In this document: piece by piece, positions 7,693 to 11,571 of the stretch
Layout of the letters: every line of letters begins with the position of its first letter
Numbering within the stretch: the stretch's first letter is position 1
NCBI GenBank assembly: GCA_938073925.1
Contig: CALJGH010000188.1
Span: forward strand, 1 to 11,571
Reading direction: 5' to 3'
Length of the DNA: 11,571 bases
From: an uncultured Nitrospinaceae bacterium
GTDB lineage: Bacteria; Nitrospinota; Nitrospinia; Nitrospinales; VA-1
Made by a program: the position numbers and the translations under genes
The notes under the pieces: model-generated
Told to the model about the DNA's origin: nothing
Seen by the model: only the letters and a program-made list of their open reading frames with translations
Databases searched by the model: none

Positions 7693-8787
7693 ATGTCAGA
7701 CCCAAAGTTACAGGAAAAAATCATTGATGCACTAAAAACGGTTCAAGATCCTGACCTTCATAAAGATATTGTCAGTCTTGGATTTGTTAAAAATATGCAG
7801 TTCGATGGCGGTAAGGTGAAATTTGATGTTGAACTGACAACACCAGCCTGTCCCGTTAAAGAACAATTGAAAACTGAATGTGAGACTAAAGTCCAAGCCA
7901 TTGACGGGGTAGATAGCGTTGATGTCAATATGACAGCCGTGGTTCGTTCTACCCAGCACAGTCAACCTGTTCTTCCTGGAGTTAAAAATATTATTGCTGT
8001 AGCGAGTGGAAAGGGTGGGGTAGGTAAGTCTACCGTCAGCACCAATCTTGCCATTGCATTGTCGATGACCGGCGCAAAGGTAGGCTTGATGGATGCAGAT
8101 ATTTATGGTCCTAGTATTCCGCAGATGATGGGTATTCCCATCAGTTCCCCAAAAGTGGGTGAGGAGAACAAATTTTTTCCGCATGAAAAATATGGATTAA
8201 AAGTGGTCTCAGCAGCTTTTCTTACCAAGCAAGGTCAGCCATTGATGCTTCGCGGACCGATGCTGGGGGGTATAATCCAGCAATTCTTACAGAACGTTGA
8301 ATGGGGAGAACTGGATTATCTGGTTATCGATTTGCCTCCTGGAACAGGTGATGTGCAGTTGACTCTGACGCAGAAAGCACCACTTTCAGGTGCGGTAGTC
8401 GTGACGACTCCGCAGGAAGTCAGCCTGATCGATGCTGATAAAGGTGTGAAAATGTTTCAACAGGTCAAGGTACCTTTGCTGGGTATTGTCGAGAACATGA
8501 GTTATTTTATTTGTGATGGTTGTGATAAGAAGCACACCATATTTAAAGAAGGAGGCGGGCAAACTCTCGCTGATACTTTTAAGATTCCACTTCTCGGCCA
8601 AATTCCGATAATCCCTGCCGTAGTTGAAGGTGGAGATTCAGGTGTGCCAATCGTCATGGGTGACGCAGAATCACCTGCAAGCCAGGCTTATAAAAATCTG
8701 GCAGGGCAAGTGGCGGCGCAGTTGAGTATCAACCAATCTAAAGACGATACTGTGGATGCCTCATTTGAATTAGCTTGGAAAAGCTAA
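7693..8787 (+). CDS. mrp: Mrp/ApbC/NBP35-family iron-sulfur carrier ATPase
   Basis: Cytosolic P-loop NTPase that binds an Fe-S cluster and passes it to apoproteins. It has 364 residues, the usual length for the two-domain form. Residues about 5-85 form a DUF59/MIP18 domain, with LTTPACP at 48-54. The NTPase domain has the deviant Walker A SGKGGVGKST (105-114), MDADIYGPS (133-141) and VIDLPPGTGD (211-220). The cluster-binding CxxC is Cys274/Cys277 in YFICDGCDKKH. All expected residues are intact. The ATG at 7693 has a strong GAGGAG (7682-7687) at 5-base spacing. The DUF971 gene 137 bases downstream is probably co-transcribed. Identity is clear; the client proteins cannot be told from sequence. 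Confidence 0.96.
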   Translation: MSDPKLQEKIIDALKTVQDPDLHKDIVSLGFVKNMQFDGGKVKFDVELTTPACPVKEQLKTECETKVQAIDGVDSVDVNMTAVVRSTQHSQPVLPGVKNIIAVASGKGGVGKSTVSTNLAIALSMTGAKVGLMDADIYGPSIPQMMGIPISSPKVGEENKFFPHEKYGLKVVSAAFLTKQGQPLMLRGPMLGGIIQQFLQNVEWGELDYLVIDLPPGTGDVQLTLTQKAPLSGAVVVTTPQEVSLIDADKGVKMFQQVKVPLLGIVENMSYFICDGCDKKHTIFKEGGGQTLADTFKIPLLGQIPIIPAVVEGGDSGVPIVMGDAESPASQAYKNLAGQVAAQLSINQSKDDTVDASFELAWKS

Positions 8788-8878
8788 TCAGCTAGGCGTG
8801 GAGCCAATGGGTCAGTAGCTGTTAAGCGACTAGACTCGATGAGGCTTTTAGAGACAACTAGATAAACTTTTCAATCTA

Positions 8879-8895
8879 TGGCGGGTGAGCCGCCA
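8879..8895 (+). other. Small hairpin in the mrp-DUF971 spacer
   Basis: TGGCGG and CCGCCA form a perfect 6-bp GC-rich stem around the loop GTGAG. It lies 30 bases before the next start codon and 16 bases before that gene's AAGGA (8911-8915). No T-run follows, so it is not an intrinsic terminator. It could be an mRNA processing or stability element between two genes of one operon. Confidence 0.4.
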
Positions 8896-8924
8896 ATGAT
8901 ACAAATAGAAAAGGATAAATAATT

Positions 8925-9245
8925 ATGGCAGCACCCGCCCCAAAAAATATCAAACAGGTCAATGAAAACACTCTGGGAATTTCCTGGAGTGATGGTCATG
9001 AATCTGAGTATCCGGTAAAAAAATTACGCGAAAATTGTCCTTGCGCGAATTGCATTGATGAATGGAGCGGGAAAAAATTGATTCAGCCAGGTTCAATTCC
9101 TGAATCCATTCGTCCGAGTAATTTGAAAGCGGTGGGCCTTTACGCCATCCAATTCTACTGGAATGACGGTCATGATACGGGGCTTTACACACACGAACTT
9201 CTCAGACAGCTTTGCCAATGCTCTGTGTGCTTAAGTAAAAATTGA
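8925..9245 (+). CDS. DUF971 (GBBH-like N-terminal domain) protein
   Basis: A 106-residue protein consisting of one DUF971 domain, the fold also found at the N-terminus of gamma-butyrobetaine hydroxylase. It has two half-repeats, each with a WxDGH motif (ISWSDGHESEYP near 19-30; FYWNDGHDTGLY near 77-88) followed by LRxxCxCxxC or LRQLCQCSVC. The six cysteines are 38, 40, 43, 97, 99 and 102; they and His90 are plausible metal ligands. There is no signal peptide or membrane segment, so it is probably cytosolic. The ATG at 8925 has AAGGA 9 bases upstream. It follows mrp on the same strand. Plant HCF101 joins an Mrp-type protein to a DUF971 domain, so a role in Fe-S cluster delivery is a reasonable inference. 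The biochemical role of stand-alone DUF971 proteins is not established here. Confidence 0.92.
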   Translation: MAAPAPKNIKQVNENTLGISWSDGHESEYPVKKLRENCPCANCIDEWSGKKLIQPGSIPESIRPSNLKAVGLYAIQFYWNDGHDTGLYTHELLRQLCQCSVCLSKN

Positions 9246-9576
9246 AGGTTGTATCCCCTGATATTTGTGACATGACTGCAATGTAAGTGAAACCTGATTG
9301 TAATAGGGAAATGTCATAATAAAGATGAATGGATGTCCCTCTGCCGATACCTCCCCCCTTTCTTTTCTCTAGCGGTGGAGGGGTTTCTTTCTCCAAAAAT
9401 TTAAAGTACGAGTGCTAACCCCCATACAGGTTAAGTGCTCCAACCCGAACGGGAGCGGTGGTCAGGCCGCTCCCGTTTGTTTTTATAGTGTGCCGTTATG
9501 GGCGATAAGTTTATAGTTGCTGAGCCATAGTAGCCGATTGCATCCATTAGAATAGTTCAATCCTTTTATCGATTAG
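9246..9576. other. 331-base gene-free region between converging genes
   Basis: No supported protein gene. TGACAT (9268-9273) can pair at long range with ATGTCA (9311-9316). A pyrimidine-rich tract lies at 9349-9370, followed by GGAGGGG (9377-9383), which allows only a weak 5-bp stem. TAACC (9416-9420) can pair with GGTTA (9429-9433), and the block AGTGCT...AACCC occurs twice (9411-9421 and 9434-9446). The region ends in the strong plus-strand terminator at 9448-9485. The rest (9486-9576), next to the end of the methyltransferase gene, shows nothing recognisable. It may be a long 3' untranslated region of the mrp operon or may contain a small RNA. Confidence 0.5.
9448..9485 (+). terminator. 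Strong rho-independent terminator
   Basis: AACGGGAGCGG (9448-9458) and CCGCTCCCGTT (9467-9477) form a perfect 11-bp stem around an 8-base loop, followed by TGTTTTTA. The T-run is on the plus strand only, so it acts on rightward transcription, from mrp-DUF971 or from an RNA gene just upstream. GCTCC (9437-9441) can pair with GGAGC (9452-9456), which would compete with the terminator's left arm. Confidence 0.9.
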
Positions 9577-10503
9577 TTATCGGGGGATAGCAAGAATGTC
9601 GCCATGATAATTTTTAGTGATGTCTAGTAGTGGGTAATAATCTAGGCCGTTGGTGTTATTCAAAAGAGAATAATCTAAACCTTCAAAAAACTTTTTAAGT
9701 GTTTTCTTTGCCAGATCCCTTTCGCTATCTAAAATATAACGGTCTTCTAATTCAAATAAAATTGTAGGCCTGAATTTCTCAATGGTCTTTTCTGCGGATT
9801 GCAACACTTCCAGTTCCGTCCCCTGTGTGTCAATCTTGATTAAAAGAACCGGATCGCTACTGTCGGCAAAAGTGTCATCGATGCTAATTGTGGGAACCGT
9901 TATTTCATCATGCTCCTTGATGTCGGAGTTGAGTTTCAAGCTCGATCGGCCCATATTTTCTGCACTTTTTTGCGCATAAAATTTTAGTGATTTTTCTGTA
10001 GAGTTTGAGACGGCAGAGTTAACAGGTTCGACATTTTTAAAATTGTTCAGTTTGATATTACTTTTTAGCCGAGCAAAAATTTCAGGATGGGGTTCGTAGC
10101 AATGAAATTTAATTTGAGGGTGCTTGGCCGCTAACGGTAAAGTGTTAGCGCCTATATTAGCACCCACATCAATCATTACTCCATTTGATCCATCCAAATA
10201 AAGACTCATGATTTTTGCGAGATGCTCTTCCCAAATTTTATCCAGATAGATAGTGGTTTCAATCAAATTCCCACGCTGGCAGTGCATTAAATAGTCTTTG
10301 CCTTGGAATGATCCTAAAACAACACCTTCTTTAAAGTTGAGCGCATCGATATTGTATGCCAGTGCTTTTTCTTTGAATAGTTTTAAAAAGTAATCCTTTT
10401 TTCTAAATAGGGGATGCGTGTTATGGAAAAAGGGATACATCTTTCTTTGTAAGATCAGCTGCAGCTTTTTCAACTTGTCTATACGTTTTCTAAATTTACT
10501 CAT
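9577..10503 (-). CDS. FkbM-family SAM-dependent methyltransferase
   Basis: A 308-residue class I methyltransferase of the FkbM family; members commonly O-methylate sugars in glycans, glycolipids or natural products. The SAM-binding motif I is VMIDVGANIGANT (109-121). The acidic end of the second strand is YEPHPEIF (136-143), with FkbM-typical VNSAVSN at 161-167. VPTISIDD (203-210) and LLIKIDTQGTELEVL (220-234) are the strongest family signatures. The first 50 residues are basic and lysine-rich, with no signal peptide or clear membrane segment. The start ATG overlaps the stop of the upstream thioesterase gene by ATGA (10500-10503), which indicates translational coupling. No glycosyltransferase or polysaccharide gene lies nearby, so the substrate cannot be inferred. 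A transferred accessory gene is possible. Confidence 0.91.
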   Translation of the reverse strand: MSKFRKRIDKLKKLQLILQRKMYPFFHNTHPLFRKKDYFLKLFKEKALAYNIDALNFKEGVVLGSFQGKDYLMHCQRGNLIETTIYLDKIWEEHLAKIMSLYLDGSNGVMIDVGANIGANTLPLAAKHPQIKFHCYEPHPEIFARLKSNIKLNNFKNVEPVNSAVSNSTEKSLKFYAQKSAENMGRSSLKLNSDIKEHDEITVPTISIDDTFADSSDPVLLIKIDTQGTELEVLQSAEKTIEKFRPTILFELEDRYILDSERDLAKKTLKKFFEGLDYSLLNNTNGLDYYPLLDITKNYHGDILAIPR

Positions 10504-10895
10504 TTTTCAATCTTTCTTGATTTGCCATCTTGATCAATCGCGACATAGGTGAAAACAGCCTCGGTCACGCAATAACGCTCGGCGGCTTTTTCGTGAAGCA
10601 CGGGTTTAACCCAAACCTCGAGCTTGAGCACTATTGAAGAATTACCAATTTTGATGCACTTCCCATAACAGCAAACCACATGCCCTACATTGACGGGTTT
10701 GTAAAAAGTTATTCCGTCGACTTTGACGGTGACAACTCTACCTTTAGCGATTTCCTTAGCCAGAATACCTCCGCCAATATCCATCTGAGACATGATCCAG
10801 CCGCCGAACATATCGCCATTTGCATTGGTGTCTGCTGGCATAGCTAAAGTTCGTAATAAAAGATCACCCTCAGGGTCTCTTTGTGCATCTGTCAT
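10500..10895 (-). CDS. yciA: YciA-like hotdog-fold acyl-CoA thioesterase
   Basis: Hydrolyses acyl-CoA to free acid and CoA; characterised YciA enzymes are broad-range and hexameric. It has 131 residues, the usual length. The N-terminal block LRTLAMPADTNANGDMFGGW (14-33) and SQMDIGGGILAKEIAKGRVV (36-55) match E. coli YciA closely as I recall it, including the catalytic aspartate, Asp39. ITFYKPVNVGHVVCCYGKC and LEVWVK also follow the family. It appears intact and cytosolic. The ATG at 10893-10895 has TAGGAGA about 7 bases upstream. It is the first gene of a two-gene unit, ending in a 4-base overlap with the FkbM methyltransferase. The symbol is used by family resemblance. Confidence 0.94.
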   Translation of the reverse strand: MTDAQRDPEGDLLLRTLAMPADTNANGDMFGGWIMSQMDIGGGILAKEIAKGRVVTVKVDGITFYKPVNVGHVVCCYGKCIKIGNSSIVLKLEVWVKPVLHEKAAERYCVTEAVFTYVAIDQDGKSRKIEK

Positions 10896-10923
10896 AGGTG
10901 TCTCCTAGAATTCGAAAAGAAGA

Positions 10924-10929
10924 ATTATA
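10924..10929 (-). promoter_or_regulatory. Consensus -10 box for the yciA-FkbM unit
   Basis: On the minus strand TATAAT (10929-10924) matches the consensus perfectly and lies 28 bases before the yciA ATG, implying a leader of about 20 bases. At 16-18 base spacing the upstream sequence is A-rich, without a good TTGACA. The ribosome site TAGGAGA lies between this box and the start codon. Confidence 0.45.
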
Positions 10930-10956
10930 CCTCAGTTAGAATTTTGAGTTTTTATT

Positions 10957-11177
10957 TTAGTTGGTAAAAGCGAAAGGTTGAGGTTTTGTGGTTTCACCTC
11001 GCAGCTTTTCTTTCAGGATTTGAACCAACGAATAAAAAGAGGGCGCCATTAGCGTTCCTATTATTTCCGATGCGAGAATCCCCTCCAGAATAATGATTCC
11101 AAATAGTTTCCGACTATTGGCCCCGGCTCCGGTGCAACAACCAAGGGAAACGCAGAGGCAAGGTCGGTTAGGATAGA
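10957..11177 (-). pseudogene. RND efflux permease (HAE1/AcrB type), C-terminal remnant with frameshift
   Basis: Only the last 70 or so residues of an inner-membrane RND multidrug exporter of roughly 1,000 residues remain. Reading leftward from 11177, one frame gives SILTDLASAFPLVVA, matching the conserved end-of-helix segment usually like PILMTxLAFxxGxxPLVxA. At about 11131-11133 the frame shifts by one base. It then continues as GAGANSRKLFGIIILEGILA, a membrane helix (SEIIGTLMAPSFYSLV) and LKEKLRGE, as in HAE1 pumps. A TGA just upstream (11178-11180) and the switch to transposase sequence near 11170-11177 remove the rest. The 74-codon frame at 10957-11181 is therefore not a real small gene. 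The remnant has the same orientation as yciA and ends 61 bases before its start codon. Confidence 0.8.
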
Positions 11178-11346
11178 TCACAAAAGAGGTGTTGTCAGTT
11201 TATCGGACCGTAAGCTGATGGTGAAACGTCCTCGTATTCGCCGTAAAGGAAAAGGGTTGGATAGACAAGTCACTATTCTTGCTTACGAATCAATGCGGAC
11301 CAATGAATCCCTCACCAGTATTGATAAAAATAAAAAGGTGGATTAA
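11170..11346 (+). pseudogene. Mutator (IS256-like) transposase, internal fragment
   Basis: The plus-strand frame from about 11170 reads VRIDHKRGVVSLSDRKLMVK, then RPRIRRKGKGLDRQVTILAYESM. This resembles the segment GSVxLxxRKVxVxRPRxR...VxLxSYE of mutator-type transposases, upstream of the catalytic core. It ends in TAA at 11344-11346. Just past this stop the same frame gives NYAKLLL, loosely like the STRNYxxVLPE motif of the same proteins, so the remnant may extend to about 11408 with an internal deletion. No start codon, DDE core or terminal inverted repeat is visible. It abuts the RND remnant directly, suggesting an old insertion that cut the pump gene. The family call rests on recalled motifs. 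Confidence 0.6.
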
Positions 11347-11393
11347 AACTATGCGAAACTGTTGCTTAATAACTTACAATTACGGTTGGAACA

Positions 11394-11571
11394 GTCTCAG
11401 CTAAATTATTGATCCAAAAGTGGAGGAAAGAATATAACCAATTCCGAACGCACAGTTCACTAAACTATCAACCTCCAGCTCCTGTAAAGATAAAACCAAA
11501 AGTGGAAATACTAACTTGGAAAGTGGCACAACATAATGGGGCACGCCAATGGAGTCGAGTCGATACTTGGC
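11394..11571 (+). mobile_element. IS3-type transposase C-terminus, 5'-truncated, continuing past the window
   Basis: The plus-strand frame reads AKLLIQKWRKEYNQFRTHSS followed by LNYQPPAPVKIKPK. This is the end of the integrase core of IS3-type (orfB) transposases, usually WRxxYNxxRPHSSLGYxxPA. The common RPHSS proline is threonine here (RTHSS). The frame has a stop at 11370-11372 and none of the upstream DDE-core motifs, so the gene is cut at its 5' side. It is open to the last base (...WSRVDTW), so the true end and the inverted repeat lie outside. The frame differs from the mutator remnant directly before it, so two separate elements are joined. Confidence 0.78.

Noticed and set aside
7732..8184. 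A 150-codon open frame on the minus strand opposite mrp.
   Set aside because: It is antisense to the conserved DUF59 and Walker A region of mrp, and its translation shows no domain-like pattern.
9349..9395. A second intrinsic terminator formed by CCTCC...GGAGG.
   Set aside because: The stem is only 5 bp with a loop of more than 20 bases, and the following T-rich stretch is interrupted. The terminator at 9448 is far better.
9401..9485. Signal recognition particle (4.5S) RNA or 6S RNA, suggested by GTGCTAACC and GTGGTCAGG.
   Set aside because: The SRP core GGAAGGAAGCAG is absent and the strongest hairpin is a plain terminator. No 6S-type closing stem and bubble could be drawn.
10957..11181. 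A 74-codon minus-strand frame as an independent small membrane protein.
   Set aside because: Its C-terminal two thirds is the RND permease tail, and its N-terminal third is RND sequence read out of frame, so it is a broken gene rather than a new one.

Overview
The window is a low-to-moderate GC stretch of a bacterial chromosome. It holds mostly housekeeping genes, plus a short scrap-yard of broken genes and insertion-sequence remnants at the right edge. The gene content fits a Gram-negative bacterium: a folate-type TrmFO beside topA, a topoisomerase IV pair of the kind seen in alphaproteobacteria, a YciA thioesterase, and a relic of an RND efflux pump. The combination recalls delta-proteobacterial or Nitrospinota-like lineages, but the sequence alone does not settle the phylum.

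Layout. Positions 1-2860 (+): the 3' part of topA (four C-terminal zinc clusters), then trmFO 10 bases later with a GTG start. Positions 2861-3152: a convergent intergenic region with several inverted repeats. Positions 3153-7297 (-): a parC-parE operon encoding topoisomerase IV. Positions 7298-7692: a divergent control region with overlapping candidate promoters, a 12-bp palindrome and a foldable mrp leader. Positions 7693-9245 (+): mrp, an Fe-S scaffold/carrier ATPase, followed by a free-standing DUF971 protein. Positions 9246-9576: a long 3' region ending in a strong intrinsic terminator. Positions 9577-10895 (-): a yciA-like acyl-CoA thioesterase and an FkbM-family methyltransferase whose ends overlap by ATGA, behind a candidate promoter with a consensus -10 box. 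Positions 10957-11571: the C-terminal tail of an RND efflux permease with a frameshift (-), joined directly to a mutator-type transposase remnant (+), then the C-terminus of an IS3-type transposase running off the edge (+).

How the genes work together. Three topoisomerase genes (topA, parC, parE) meet here, so the left two thirds is largely DNA-topology machinery plus one tRNA-modification enzyme. The mrp/DUF971 pair forms an Fe-S maturation unit: its domains are those of plant HCF101, split over two genes. The thioesterase/methyltransferase pair looks translationally coupled but has no obvious shared pathway. I found no convincing new multi-gene system, CRISPR array, rRNA or tRNA gene. The least explained parts are the mrp leader, the 200-base region before the 9448 terminator, and the degraded right edge.
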